Below, piece after piece: positions 10,101-16,984 of a stretch of 33,459 nucleotides of DNA (positions within the stretch are counted from its first letter, which is position 1; each line of letters opens with the position of its first letter). Source of the DNA: a virus; IMG/VR virus record IMGVR_UViG_3300030101_004502, positions 1-33,459 of that record; one strand, given 5' to 3'. The notes below the pieces were generated by a model, which ran no database searches, was not told the DNA's origin, and saw only the letters and a program-made list of their open reading frames with translations. Position numbers and translations under genes: made by a program.

Positions 10101-13100
10101 TCTTCAGAGGATGGTGATTTAGATAAAGGAGATTTTGGTGTCCCGAATTCAGCAGCTAATTTAGCAGTAATGTCTCTCTGTTCTTTACTCCCCTTCTTTT
10201 GTTCTCCGAATTGTTTTATGTCCGAGGCTAAGGCTTCTGATTTCTGCTCCTCCCTACTAGCGTCTAGCTGCTCCTGAGCTTCGTCTGCATCGGCCTGTGG
10301 ATCTGCCTGTGAATCTGCCTTCGTGTCGGTGTCAGTGTCAGTTTCTACCTTTGGAGCAGGACTCGCTTCATCCATCGCTGCGAGTATCTCTTCTACTGTG
10401 TTCGCAGTCTCTGTGCTTCCGGTAGCTCTTAGCCTCGCCACCGTTCGTTTCCTAATATCTTTAGCTAGTTCAAGACGAACTCTCTGCTCGTCGCTCTCTT
10501 TCATCGTCCCCCTGTTTGCGCGGGATTCAATAACCCCTCTAGCGCTACCACCTAGAGCCCCGAGACCCGCCCCATACGCGGCACCAAGAAGACCCTCTTT
10601 TGCACGGTCTAAGAAGGGACGGTCCCAATCATCTGCGGAGGTATCCCTCGCCCCCAGTGAGCGAGCGAACGTGTTGAGTAAAGCATCTGTTCCTTCTTGA
10701 AGGGATTCCGCAACCACACCTCCACCTGTTCTCTTTAGAACGGTGTAGTTCATTTTAGAAAAACCCTCTTTTAAGATTTTATTAGTTATGTCTTTTGTAG
10801 CTTCCCCTAAAGAAGCGTAAGGTTTGCCCCTTAGTTTCTCTAGTATCGCTCTGAGCCCGCGAGTAGTCCCCCCTCTAGCAGCCCATGTCTCCAGACCACC
10901 TAGCTTATCGCCTAACCCCACTACTCTACCAAGACTGTGAAGACCAATCACGGTACTTGCTGTTATTAGTCCTGCTAAGAAAGCTGTCCCCGTCGCCCTA
11001 TCTTCAATTTCTTCGGCACTAAGAGGCTTGCCATCAGCGTCAGTAGCCCCCTTTAAAAGCATGTGCATGTCGCCATACGTAGCTCCCGCTGACCTAAGAA
11101 AAGCTGGAGCTGCCATTGCGGGAAACATCACTCTTTTAGAGCGCATTCCTTTTGCGGCGGCTTCAAAAAGTTTTACTGCCGAGGCTGCCTCAGCGGTCTT
11201 TGCCACCCCCTCGCGTATGAGAGGCTGGGGCTTAACTTTGATAAGCTTTTTCTTTATTGCCTTGTCTACGAAAGCCTCCGCAGATTCTTCACCGGCTTCT
11301 TTCAGAAGTGTTCTTAGTCCCCCACCTGTCAGACCCGCAGCGTAAGCTTTCGCGGTGCTTCGGATACCAGCCTTAGACCCAGCCGCACTGATGTACGCAG
11401 CTGCCCCCGCAGGACTCGTCGTTGCTGCCAACACACCAGTGGCGAAAAGGTCTACAGCGAGCGGGGCAATAAACTGCACCCCGTCGTCCACGTAAGTCGC
11501 TTGCTGACCAAACATACGACCAATAGATTTATTGGCCTCTCTTGTCATTGCCGTTCCTTTTAAGATGTCACTTCCGGTGCGCTCTAAGAAGGTAGGATCA
11601 TCTCCCGGCGTAATGCGATTTACTGCTTTCCCTCCTACCAGAGAGATCGCCCCCACCAAATCTCCCAAGCCTTGTAGAATAGACTGACCGATTCTATTGT
11701 AGAAATTTTTCCCGTTCTCTGTATCCAACCACTCCCCTAAAATTTCTCCTCTTGATTTATCAGTCTTGTAGCGTTCGTCTCCTAGTTCCGTTGTACTAAT
11801 GTGGTCCAGCCAAGAATTTCTTATGTCCGCAGTAGAGTCATAAATGCTGTCGACCATATTATCATACATACGATCCAGCGTCTTCTTTCTCGTTGCGAGG
11901 AGACGATCTTTTTGTGTTCTGCCCTCGGAGTCTTCCTTCCCGTCTAGATTTACAAAAATTCTATCCCCGTCTTCGTCCACATCTTGGAATACGAGCTCTT
12001 TGCTCTCGACAAGATTATCGAAGTCCGCTTTGGCTACTAGCAACTGGGGGTGGATATAAGTCTGCCCAGTTACTGGGTCTTTATATACATTCTGTTTAAC
12101 CCTTTCCGCAGACTGCTCTGCCCTAGTTTTTTTGCCGGAGAATAATATGCTTCTCTTTTCGTGAAAATTAAAGACCCCATTTTCGATTGCAACGCCAGAT
12201 GCAACAGACCTTGCGGCATTTAAAATCTCAGCGTCACTTACGTGCCCCCGCAGTGGATAAAGCTTTCTAAAGTCTTCTAAGAAATTCTTATAGTTATCTG
12301 AAACAAACTCATTGTATTGGCCCTTAACGGGTTTGGTCTTCCCAGTAGGAACACCATCCTCGGTAAGAAACTCATGTAGTTGCCCATCAGTAGGTTTAAG
12401 ATGAGAGAACCTAAGCCTTCTTATTTGTGACGTTAGTGTGTCGTACAATAGACTCTCTCGTGGGGCAGACCTAATCAGTCTCTCTGCTTCCTCCGTGTTC
12501 TGCCTCTCAATAGAAAGCTTCCGAGGGTTTTGTAAAAGATCAGTAACTTGTCCTCTAAGCGTCGGGTTTATCGCTCCTGCTCGAATAGACCTATCGACCT
12601 CTGCATTTATGTCTTCTTTGGGGATGTCTCTTGTAACCAATGCGCCATTTACAATGGCGACATTCAAGATTCCGTCAGACAACTTTGTTCTCAAACGGTC
12701 TTCTTGAGAACTCTCCACAAGAAGTCTTACGGGATTTTCAAATTTTTCTAAGTATTCAAGTTCCGGCTCAGTAAGAACTTCCTGCTCACCCGCAGCATTC
12801 GGTTTAAGTGTTTCTATCCTAGCTTGTTTTTCTCTCAGCTCGTTAAAATAAAGATGACCAAACTCCATGCTATCAAGAGCATTGAATAGCTCTCCCGCAC
12901 TATCCCCATCTTCGTATGTTGACGAGGCGTTTTTACGTAGCTCAAGATAGTTCTCTAGTACCTCAGCCTCTTGTTCGGCGTACGGGACTTCAGAAACTCT
13001 ACGGATGGCTTCGTCTAAATCCTCTTGAGAGGTGAACCCTTTAACTAGAAACCTATTTGCAGATTCAACCGCGCCCTTTTTTTGCAGGGGGCTCTGAATG

Positions 13101-13252
13101 GTATTGATAAACCCATCTAAATAATTTTTGTAAGCGAATCGCAGAGCGAAATCGTCTTCAAGATCTATGGGTTTGTTCCTGTGGTCGACAGGATTATTAT
13201 TCTTCCACTCCCTAAATGGGACCGCCGCTTTAAGCTCATTCACCGATGACAT
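1124..13252 (-). CDS. Giant polyvalent virion protein, 4042 residues, with zincin metallopeptidase motif and LPD38-like C-terminus
   Basis: One uninterrupted 12.1 kb frame. Residues 1-500 are charged and helical. Hydrophobic Gly/Ala-rich stretches lie near 520-540, 592-620, 752-776 and 884-907. Acidic and repetitive linkers follow (a TDTDTDT run near 975; EPEPEPE near 1335). HEVGH at 2238-2242 follows a strand (GEVTVNVNG) and is matched by EE at 2352-2353 in GFEEFFTSW, the layout of a gluzincin-type zinc peptidase. EETVH at 2615-2619 is a second related-looking site. Long coiled helices fill 2700-3300. The C-terminal part (FNPFIFDAFSGFFVDQA near 3590-3610, then a hydrophobic helix near 3641-3664) resembles the LPD38 region of phage large polyvalent proteins. 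Such proteins are thought to be packaged and injected with DNA, so a role in ejection and in the newly infected cell is inferred. It follows terL and two helical proteins. I saw no RNA polymerase motif. Confidence 0.9.
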   Translation of the reverse strand: MSSVNELKAAVPFREWKNNNPVDHRNKPIDLEDDFALRFAYKNYLDGFINTIQSPLQKKGAVESANRFLVKGFTSQEDLDEAIRRVSEVPYAEQEAEVLENYLELRKNASSTYEDGDSAGELFNALDSMEFGHLYFNELREKQARIETLKPNAAGEQEVLTEPELEYLEKFENPVRLLVESSQEDRLRTKLSDGILNVAIVNGALVTRDIPKEDINAEVDRSIRAGAINPTLRGQVTDLLQNPRKLSIERQNTEEAERLIRSAPRESLLYDTLTSQIRRLRFSHLKPTDGQLHEFLTEDGVPTGKTKPVKGQYNEFVSDNYKNFLEDFRKLYPLRGHVSDAEILNAARSVASGVAIENGVFNFHEKRSILFSGKKTRAEQSAERVKQNVYKDPVTGQTYIHPQLLVAKADFDNLVESKELVFQDVDEDGDRIFVNLDGKEDSEGRTQKDRLLATRKKTLDRMYDNMVDSIYDSTADIRNSWLDHISTTELGDERYKTDKSRGEILGEWLDTENGKNFYNRIGQSILQGLGDLVGAISLVGGKAVNRITPGDDPTFLERTGSDILKGTAMTREANKSIGRMFGQQATYVDDGVQFIAPLAVDLFATGVLAATTSPAGAAAYISAAGSKAGIRSTAKAYAAGLTGGGLRTLLKEAGEESAEAFVDKAIKKKLIKVKPQPLIREGVAKTAEAASAVKLFEAAAKGMRSKRVMFPAMAAPAFLRSAGATYGDMHMLLKGATDADGKPLSAEEIEDRATGTAFLAGLITASTVIGLHSLGRVVGLGDKLGGLETWAARGGTTRGLRAILEKLRGKPYASLGEATKDITNKILKEGFSKMNYTVLKRTGGGVVAESLQEGTDALLNTFARSLGARDTSADDWDRPFLDRAKEGLLGAAYGAGLGALGGSARGVIESRANRGTMKESDEQRVRLELAKDIRKRTVARLRATGSTETANTVEEILAAMDEASPAPKVETDTDTDTKADSQADPQADADEAQEQLDASREEQKSEALASDIKQFGEQKKGSKEQRDITAKLAAEFGTPKSPLSKSPSSEEAQKKSNEQDAEEATSEFEGEARILNLLNQIGLLPIAEELVAVIKDPNKFELSERLSAISVIEQYSANMVLTDAQKDILNYIIHQIKTGITEAQADANVENSTPEQQNAAVEAGNAAQAAAEAAKKTSGTGATVVTPDAKKELIRAFVVGKGMTEEEATIEVEELMSQVRRDPQETEDLARIERDEPVLKQTISRIKNGLDALKERAKQGLPKAYQGGVGEVYFTDKPTQGLIDKLGQRMADKAAVGGRSTDVGTRVAELELLERLKNTLEDLLTLNRRKKELEPEPEPELIEETPPTPAEPAPDSDIQVASEPANSIRERTRADDGTRDDAAFSAAIKARDEAAKRVALTLKPGDALVDEDGEDVVEDVTPDGRILFKGATDYVDPEILTAGEGRTSDGEVIQIPPPTIRRSESGTKDQDSGSPRKDTGIISGIDPKQKAKDELDTLVEEDIEAGALRRGSAKNSTRLMGTAVFGFPSRIKANSTDQKAAADRTYKGVNERYPLVQFDEAGKGLTKRDDVRARLESILGSIDDEQWMTLEETTLQFSKTEIYTIEDTKGGIFDRGNGIGGTGEQVVLFNNDPRAMKVALDQVADTDSILIPKDFPMEKVNPTFRADREGNEPAALKGVVRSVYYPVGDGSGSEVRADGNYTQKRTSSPDKLVTRAYERTNTLLEFIDTGVRIDVSLNKSDPTSVADRVEESITIAQTIDRISAYLKPIIESGDQAPVSNRVRGKFEKDVLKNLYGLDIFAKGRLYAVEVAILQAVANKSTGQTNEEAIMSLFKKGEKDLSGLTKATGKTQSDFANDNELFGFVLSNFLGRGIPAKKDKNIFDVVADYVLGLSRNEGVQTEEGRRTSATPTPDLRTGKAEIDSRLDKSIDSQDVPKRRAESGAPVQPPSVDVDFNFDEGAPPPPDDPNVHTLKSVDLKVDPLIADIRSRGINFLKGTQAEVIRRIANALQEAGVMNVEPAQDLRSADDMEPEVLIERFEEGLRSLQEDWAKSVPDEVRTAQQTALSILGAAAFNPPSPQQGAAAAILYLFKINAMGGDLNPERGSQIVEAAGIETNADEVIKVVNDYRRISEEQNAPNFLDKKFVERIKEMNVQEILELGLENRNVESLINVLKNAGPEHRMAADLLLQFEDYIRTNLTPVTTEAGNHFAGSFNPTTGEVTVNVNGRYGDGVISVVLHEVGHAVFQKIITTPDAELTSGQRAAKKQMQVIYDRARKQWENSKKRGMANRNLDYVFETGRQTVRMVGPSGVVAASGDLPFYAGADETTLDASQAAMKGTAGSDVILPAARGFEEFFTSWLSASDFQDATRRIAIGDRSLFRRIIDAIKTMFGRQTGVEKQQTEVVETIYNFAKMKGSRDLTRSFEATRDSIIKAVQQEVDRVGLTRGLSADLAKRMSEGLVDGPEFDLYNAYLDDFIKAREEGRSGDEEAYLADQVMFTQILKDEVSRQVPTGVRVVFTNAKDLRSRGLGYKAFQPAFTEESTIVEDGVRKRITQINFDLDAMQDRVDLIGDVAVLSATSGPIIDLMSKEGRAKATERFRLAARRVRDEIELAVLEETVHTVDNLVIPDAEKQALLEEVGIDTLVESYKDYLQVSDRFNYLNPETRAKREAEAEPKLQALRDGDPDEVRHALSEMIRMDVQRIVKGTTTESVDAAAIEGLSSPYVTALNKQLTKVAARLGPMLRGERNSNYQQVVQRIVGAMKALDNNRPEDAGFSPEGDPLAGVETLINSFERQSNLFKKATDPESTPEERLEAIKLVRQRQVGQSEAVLKFERGGFSGASTLKGIEALVQRGKIGMQDPRVQELIKKIQLWVSAMEGQKLSDFTVLVKLLKRAYKGGIPDDILVALNTAAGTTDSLDVEPEFKENLNSVYRSVARKIKKEVKDGLRPDTDVEPEALASMRRVLFTIPLEKARVEKVKAFKEKQKIAYKAINDDTELGPEIVVKMGAIRASLDALSQLVSKNYGLSEVRGGKLKMIIDRQSGVYLTRQYKGYDDFAYLEEIQKPKGKFAARRDAAMSYFEELRVEAETKEELAKMRGQRDKVRQKVEFKDAEEEAEAKRISSLSKPEMLEEARIKAEFSVKDSRSKTVSTMNTLLKAIEEKSRGEMGQNVSAVLSDKSPKLKRLLQLDTDALKRKSEIDPRVRYLLGQYGLELNEDGTFEEKGLVAFEQTFTALTRMAEQSSFFSQLKRIGGVVDGDFENAFVFTLQEAIDADLDGSEYTNARTGRLLKEYIDSNNRTDTDGDGAKTVKSRDVFDFTYDMFIPTESFEAFKDYQKLSGTSAGTSIGDGRTVIQLAKEGRYVTAAGKLGVRSIEIVNGLFLVAKTAFNIPAYPLRNMITAISSYGSANGITPKDVARELFILFMSRLDQPFRGGSKISPERRPGSEQELSATEYRMLGLDQRTLEISTINNQLKAGKTKDVSQLFFESLGDVFETSKKSRLGKIKDISQAPFKASYDFVASMAQAIDTATKVAIYKKEKSVLKEAQQYEKDNGLDLGYLDMSEEAMQQLAARKAVSVAPTYSEATRIQRLIRRFNPFIFDAFSGFFVDQARILYNQVLRGTSYQEIKDRNPIIERNGRRRRRTAMLTHGSFAAAATSSVFITLKVLLDRDEEELLEANRPSYARNNSYVYIKGSTLIDMGASSVPQIIDMFSGLPPEIDPNKIYSVDITYINGMSPVIDGSQQAFIKLLAGLKEGEVGAGFREAAGKMYVTYLERFLGQTFTLNRSTGKPEFNVVDALPLGQVPDTIAKAFTGRDPDGRPLFKDGMDNNEKFKAIRDKVILDTLLPSNLEKLRRHYKQRDAEDTDIQRLSEQTLASVMSPLKVREVDPSQGMRAVAYEINRDREAVRALIKDKLKDGSVSYTDEEIEDLARRVIENTVQTDKKLISMIETSRNFEEPALRLTDDQIYNALIKGGVGKNRAKAVMNSRTERYLPTEAWYVDLLKADPDESWPDNRARVYDAAVQRISQEKRYEDVYTGQGSDTP
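8411..8440. repeat. Perfect 11-bp inverted repeat inside the giant gene
   Basis: ATCGAAGATAC (8411-8421) and GTATCTTCGAT (8430-8440) are exact reverse complements around an 8-base loop. In the mRNA of the giant gene the loop reads UAAAGGAG and runs into GGU of the 3' arm, so it displays a near-perfect Shine-Dalgarno core. The encoded peptide there is IEDTKGGIFD. It may be coincidental, a translation-pausing element or a pairing trap. Confidence 0.7.
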
Positions 13253-13274
13253 GCCTAATGTATGTGTATGTATG

Positions 13275-14483
13275 TTATTCTCCTGTTTCTCCTGTAAGAC
13301 CTTCGACGCCGCCTTTCCCTTGTTCTATTTTTATTTGATCGGGATTAAGATCTAGATCTATGTCAACCGCTTCCCCTAAACGAGAAGCTCGTTCACTTAG
13401 ACTTTCTTCGAGGTCAAGCCGCTGCTCAAATATTTTTGCAATAAGGGATGCACCAAAATCATCGAGACTTTGTTTCGTTACATCGAAATCTTTGCCTTCT
13501 GGATTTTGTAACTGTTTGATGATTTTTTTGGTGTTAAATTTAAAATTGCCATCATCGTCCGTAAACAGTTTGTTTTTGTCGACAGCAGGAATCAAGTCGC
13601 TTAGCTCGTCTGATGATGGCCTATATAATTTTTTGTACCGTGTTAATAAACCAACCAAATAAGTTGGGGACAAACCTTCAACAACAACCTCGTCCGCAAA
13701 AGAAGTGTCATCCTCCTTGCGTTTCTTTTTGAAACTCACAGGCTTTTCAGCATCTTCTACTAGTTTAGCAACTTGTGATCGTATAGATGAGATACTCTTT
13801 ATTTCAGATTTAACTCTTTTATCCGCTAGATTAAGCGCGGAGTCCCTAGTCGAAACATCAAAGGGACGGTTGTCTGGAAAGACGAGCAGCTCTTGAAGGT
13901 CTTTAGAAAGATCATCTACAAAGTTTCCGTCTTCATCTTGTTTGATGATACTTAAAAAATTATCGAACTTAATGTTCGTGGCGTCCTGTTTAGTTCGATC
14001 AGCAATGAGATCTTCCAATACTTTTTGTTGGTTACTTATAACCTGATCTCTATTCTCCCGCGCCTGCGCCCCCATTATTTCGTAACCAACAAGCATCTTA
14101 GGATCATTTGCCATTCTACGTGTCTGAGCCATGTAAGCTTTTGCAGCCGCCTCTCCACCCTCACTAAACATAGCGCGTAGCTCAGACTCCCTACCCCGCA
14201 GCGAAGCCAAGTGCCCCGACACGTTTTTACTAGCCGCAGCAGCAGCCTCTCCTGTTTGAGTAGCTTTCCTGCTGTCGGCTATTGCATCCCTAAGTTTTAA
14301 TTGAGTAGCGAGAAGGTTGGTCCTGCGCGTAGCCATCTCGTCGTACGTCGCAGCAATCTTGTTCAATCGGTCGGCCCGCTCAAGAGAGCGGTCGGCTTCG
14401 CGCTGCCTTCCCTTTGAGGAAAGGTTAGTGCGAAACTTAAAAGTATCTCTAAGAGCCGCTGTTCCTAAATCTTCTTCAGCCAT
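13275..14483 (-). CDS. Charged coiled-coil protein, probable internal virion protein
   Basis: Encodes 402 residues. ATG at 14483 lies one base after the stop of the upstream gene. The protein is almost wholly helical and charged: residues 20-130 are a heptad-like, Ala/Arg/Glu-rich region (SLERADRLNKIAATYDEMATRR, then an AAAAASKN stretch). A second basic/acidic section around 235-260 contains SFKKKRKEDD, and the tail is Asp/Gly-rich (DIDLDLNPDQIKIEQGKGG). There is no enzyme motif, signal peptide or membrane helix. It is transcribed just ahead of the giant gene with only 22 bases between, and phage internal core or ejection proteins commonly form such sets. Function is inferred from position and composition only; a scaffold-like role is another possibility. 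Confidence 0.7.
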   Translation of the reverse strand: MAEEDLGTAALRDTFKFRTNLSSKGRQREADRSLERADRLNKIAATYDEMATRRTNLLATQLKLRDAIADSRKATQTGEAAAAASKNVSGHLASLRGRESELRAMFSEGGEAAAKAYMAQTRRMANDPKMLVGYEIMGAQARENRDQVISNQQKVLEDLIADRTKQDATNIKFDNFLSIIKQDEDGNFVDDLSKDLQELLVFPDNRPFDVSTRDSALNLADKRVKSEIKSISSIRSQVAKLVEDAEKPVSFKKKRKEDDTSFADEVVVEGLSPTYLVGLLTRYKKLYRPSSDELSDLIPAVDKNKLFTDDDGNFKFNTKKIIKQLQNPEGKDFDVTKQSLDDFGASLIAKIFEQRLDLEESLSERASRLGEAVDIDLDLNPDQIKIEQGKGGVEGLTGETGE

Positions 14484-14484
14484 C

Positions 14485-15129
14485 TTAACGGTTCTTAAAT
14501 TTTGCCTGCTTTCTTTCTTGCTTGAGCTTCTTTATCGCTTGTTTCAGATCTTTGCCCGTCTTCTCTGCATCACCCACATTTTTCTCCGCTGCGCCTTCTG
14601 CTTTGTCTGCGTCCTTCTTTTTCTGTATCTCCCTCGCACGGTCTACTTGAGCGTCGTCTTGCGTTCTGCGCCCCCTATCGGCGCGTGCGTCAGGGTCTTG
14701 GCGAGCGGCTGCGGCTGTTTGGCGATCTCCTGCTGCTTCTGCGGCTCTTATATCTCGTCGAGCTTGTGCGCCCGGAGTATCAAGAGATCGTGTGTATGGA
14801 TTTCCGAACTCATCTCTAAGGCCAGTGACAACTAGACTTGTTCTCATGGGTTCTCTTCCAGAGACAGCATCTGGTTGCCGTGCTCTCTTTATAGCCTCGG
14901 CTCTATCCTGACGGCGTGCCGCGTTTTCTCGCCTCAACCTCTCTACCGGAGTACCTAATTTACTGATGAATCTATCTAGACTTTTATTGTCTATCCCTAG
15001 AGCGCCTGCTCTATCACGCATATCTTCAGACAAACCACCCATAATCTGAGAAGCGTCTAAAGACCCTTTGTCATACATACCTCTTAAGATATCAGCAAAT
15101 TCTTTTCGAGGGTCTTTTAACTCGGCCAT
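14485..15129 (-). CDS. Ala/Arg/Asp-rich helical protein, unknown (virion-associated?)
   Basis: Encodes 214 residues from ATG at 15129. The N-terminal 70 residues look like a small helical domain (FADILRGMYDKGSLDASQIMGG). After residue about 75 the sequence becomes low-complexity, highly charged and probably disordered (RRDIRAAEAAGDRQTAAAAR, then EIQKKKDADKAEGAAEKN), ending in a basic tail LKQERKQAKFKNR. It sits between terL (29-base gap upstream) and the 402-residue helical protein. No family is recognised. The composition would suit a scaffold or an internal virion component, but nothing in the sequence proves either. Confidence 0.65.
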   Translation of the reverse strand: MAELKDPRKEFADILRGMYDKGSLDASQIMGGLSEDMRDRAGALGIDNKSLDRFISKLGTPVERLRRENAARRQDRAEAIKRARQPDAVSGREPMRTSLVVTGLRDEFGNPYTRSLDTPGAQARRDIRAAEAAGDRQTAAAARQDPDARADRGRRTQDDAQVDRAREIQKKKDADKAEGAAEKNVGDAEKTGKDLKQAIKKLKQERKQAKFKNR

Positions 15130-15158
15130 GCTCCATACTATATTTTAGGGTTTATAAG

Positions 15159-16943
15159 TCAATCCAGCAGTACGGCGTCGGGGTTGTTCAACGCACCGCT
15201 TAGCTGTTTGATAGTCACGGGTGGGCGGACTGGCCCCGAACTCGACTGAGGAGGGTCAACTGCTACGAGCCCCAACCGCTGGCGGGCGCAGTCCAAAGCT
15301 AGAAATGCTGCGTCAGCTAAGTCAGGGCTCTTTCCAAAACGCCCCTTAAATTCAGGCTTAGGCTCGATCTTTACTTTGAGCGACCCGCTCTTCACCAGCT
15401 CATAGTTCCGCGCTGTTATTTCCTGCGCCAGATCTGCCTGAACTCCAAACATCTGCTTGGTCCGCATCAATTCTTTTCCCACGAACCACATCTCAGAGAC
15501 CCTGTTTGTGTACATTTCAGCGCCTGTCAGCTTGCTGCTAAGACTCACTCGCTTGTCGCTGGGCTTGCCCCCGAAGCTGACCCGAAGAAAGGTACCCGCC
15601 CATTCCCCCGCCAAAACATCACAGAAAGGAGCCCCCGCTCCGGTGGCGTCGACAGCCACATTCTCTACGGATATGTTTCGCTTCTGGCATTGCTCCTTAA
15701 TTTGCCTGACAATCTGATAAGTTCGGGGCACCGCTTTATTTGTAGCGTCATCGTTCAGGTGTATGGCTTCCCCAAACTCTATTACGTATTGACCGGATTT
15801 ATCGTAGCCAACTGAGGCGGTGTACAAAATCGTGCGGTCGCCCCCATTTGTGAATGCGGGGTCACACCCCGCAATATTAGTGGGGGTGCCCGCCCATTCC
15901 ACTTTGTTCATAGCCCCCGAAGTAGTCAGCTCTGATTCGCTGTAGATGCCGGTAGTCTCATCCGAGTCAAAGAATACGGCGCGGACCATTCGCATGTAAC
16001 CCCGAGACTCGACTCCCAGTAAGGCTTTGTCCTCATCAAGCTTTTCCTGTGTGGGTAGCCACGGGTATAGCGACTCTCCCGCCACAATGTTGGGGGACCT
16101 CTCTCCATCTAAGCGTAGATAATGTCCTCCCCACTTCGTCTCCCAGTTATCGTAAGTATTTGTATCAACAGAGTCCCACCCATCTTTGGGTTGGGACCAG
16201 ATGCCAAAAGCGTCGAACCTGCTGTTCGGGTTCGACATGCCGATGAGTTGGAATTCAGGGTTCTTCGACAGGTTCGTCAATCCTGCTTGAAGAATAGCTT
16301 CCGAAAGCTCAGACAGCTCATCGCCGATTAAGATCACCCTCTTCTGTTTAATACCAATAAACTTACCGACAGCTTCTCTTGTCTTAGATTTCTCTGCTGA
16401 TATGAGGCTGAGACCCGCTCGTTCGATAAGAGTCTGGTTCTCGTCAACATATGCTGCGTTCCCTATCGAGTCCCTGATTTTTATTGGAGCCCCTTCAATG
16501 ACGGTAAGCAAAGACATAACAGAACCCCATATACGTTTCCTCGCTTCCCTTAATGTAGTAGAGGTCATCAACACCAGAGTATCTTTGGGCTGTGATAACC
16601 AATTAACTATTCCCCAAGCGGCCATAGTGTGTGACTTCCCCGAAGAAGCTGACCCACCAATAGCTAGGTATTTGTGTTCTATGGCAGATCTAATCATCTC
16701 CTCTGCCCAAGGATGTTTTACCATCAGCTTTTCCGGCAGATCTTCGTGATTCCACAGCTCATCACACACCCTCCAAAAGTAATACTCTTTTGCCTTGGCA
16801 TGTGTGTGGTGTGCGAATCCGTAGAGTAAAGCAGTTATTAAACTCGTAGGTGGTATCAACAGACCACCAACATCCATGCGTTTACTTTTCGGGTCGATGG
16901 TCGGTTCTAGTATCTGCTTGTAGGTCTTCTTCTTTGAAGCCAT
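15159..16943 (-). CDS. terL: Terminase large subunit (packaging ATPase and nuclease)
   Basis: Encodes 594 residues from ATG at 16943. This is the motor that pumps phage DNA into the prohead and cuts the concatemer. The ATPase has Walker A GSASSGKS at 97-104 and Walker B VILIGDE at 203-209 (Asp208, catalytic Glu209), followed by the coupling-like segment GMSNPNSRFD near 235-244. The RNase H-like nuclease shows Asp361 (IAGCDPAF), Asp432 (VAVDATG) and Asp541/Asp544 (SPDLADAAF), the expected acidic set. Length is normal for the family. Its small-subunit partner lies on the opposite strand only 30 bases away, an uncommon arrangement, since terS and terL are usually co-oriented. A candidate promoter for terL lies within the start of terS. 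Confidence 0.95.
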   Translation of the reverse strand: MASKKKTYKQILEPTIDPKSKRMDVGGLLIPPTSLITALLYGFAHHTHAKAKEYYFWRVCDELWNHEDLPEKLMVKHPWAEEMIRSAIEHKYLAIGGSASSGKSHTMAAWGIVNWLSQPKDTLVLMTSTTLREARKRIWGSVMSLLTVIEGAPIKIRDSIGNAAYVDENQTLIERAGLSLISAEKSKTREAVGKFIGIKQKRVILIGDELSELSEAILQAGLTNLSKNPEFQLIGMSNPNSRFDAFGIWSQPKDGWDSVDTNTYDNWETKWGGHYLRLDGERSPNIVAGESLYPWLPTQEKLDEDKALLGVESRGYMRMVRAVFFDSDETTGIYSESELTTSGAMNKVEWAGTPTNIAGCDPAFTNGGDRTILYTASVGYDKSGQYVIEFGEAIHLNDDATNKAVPRTYQIVRQIKEQCQKRNISVENVAVDATGAGAPFCDVLAGEWAGTFLRVSFGGKPSDKRVSLSSKLTGAEMYTNRVSEMWFVGKELMRTKQMFGVQADLAQEITARNYELVKSGSLKVKIEPKPEFKGRFGKSPDLADAAFLALDCARQRLGLVAVDPPQSSSGPVRPPVTIKQLSGALNNPDAVLLD

Positions 16944-16946
16944 AAT
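16918..16946 (+). promoter_or_regulatory. Candidate promoter for the terS/replication block
   Basis: TTGTAG (16918-16923), a 17-base spacer and CATAAT (16941-16946) give a weak sigma70-like match. It would start RNA about 20 bases before the GTG of the small terminase. It lies inside the 5' end of terL, as it must, because the divergent gap is only 30 bases. Matches are partial (3/6 and 5/6), so this is tentative. Confidence 0.25.
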
Positions 16947-16955
16947 TAAACCACG

Positions 16956-16984
16956 AAAGTAATTTCAGTTCTTGTGAGTGACAA
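16956..16984 (-). promoter_or_regulatory. Candidate promoter for the terL/giant-protein block
   Basis: On the minus strand TTGTCA (16984-16979), a 17-base spacer and TACTTT (16961-16956) precede the terL ATG (16943) by 12 bases. The -35 matches 5/6 and the -10 only 3/6. It overlaps the first codons of the small-terminase gene. If both divergent promoters are real they occupy the same about 70 bases and should compete or be co-regulated. Confidence 0.25.

Noticed and set aside
9231-10345. Short tandem runs (GGCTCT units; TCAGTG-type units)
   Set aside because: These encode EPEPEPE and TDTDTDT linkers of the giant protein; they are in-frame low-complexity coding, not a separate repeat element or CRISPR.
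1124-13252. N4-like virion RNA polymerase as identity of the giant protein
   Set aside because: Size and location invited it, but I found no convincing T/DxxGR motif or other RNA polymerase motifs; the readable signals are zincin and LPD38-like.
13253-13290. GGAGAAACAGGAGAA as Shine-Dalgarno for the giant gene
   Set aside because: It encodes the end of the previous protein and lies more than 20 bases from the ATG at 13252, too far to serve as a standard ribosome binding site.
14317-14835. A 172-codon plus-strand frame rich in Cys, Leu and Ser
   Set aside because: It is antisense to two charged helical genes; the cysteine and hydrophobic content is the usual mirror of Ala/Arg/Glu codons, so it is not a membrane protein gene.
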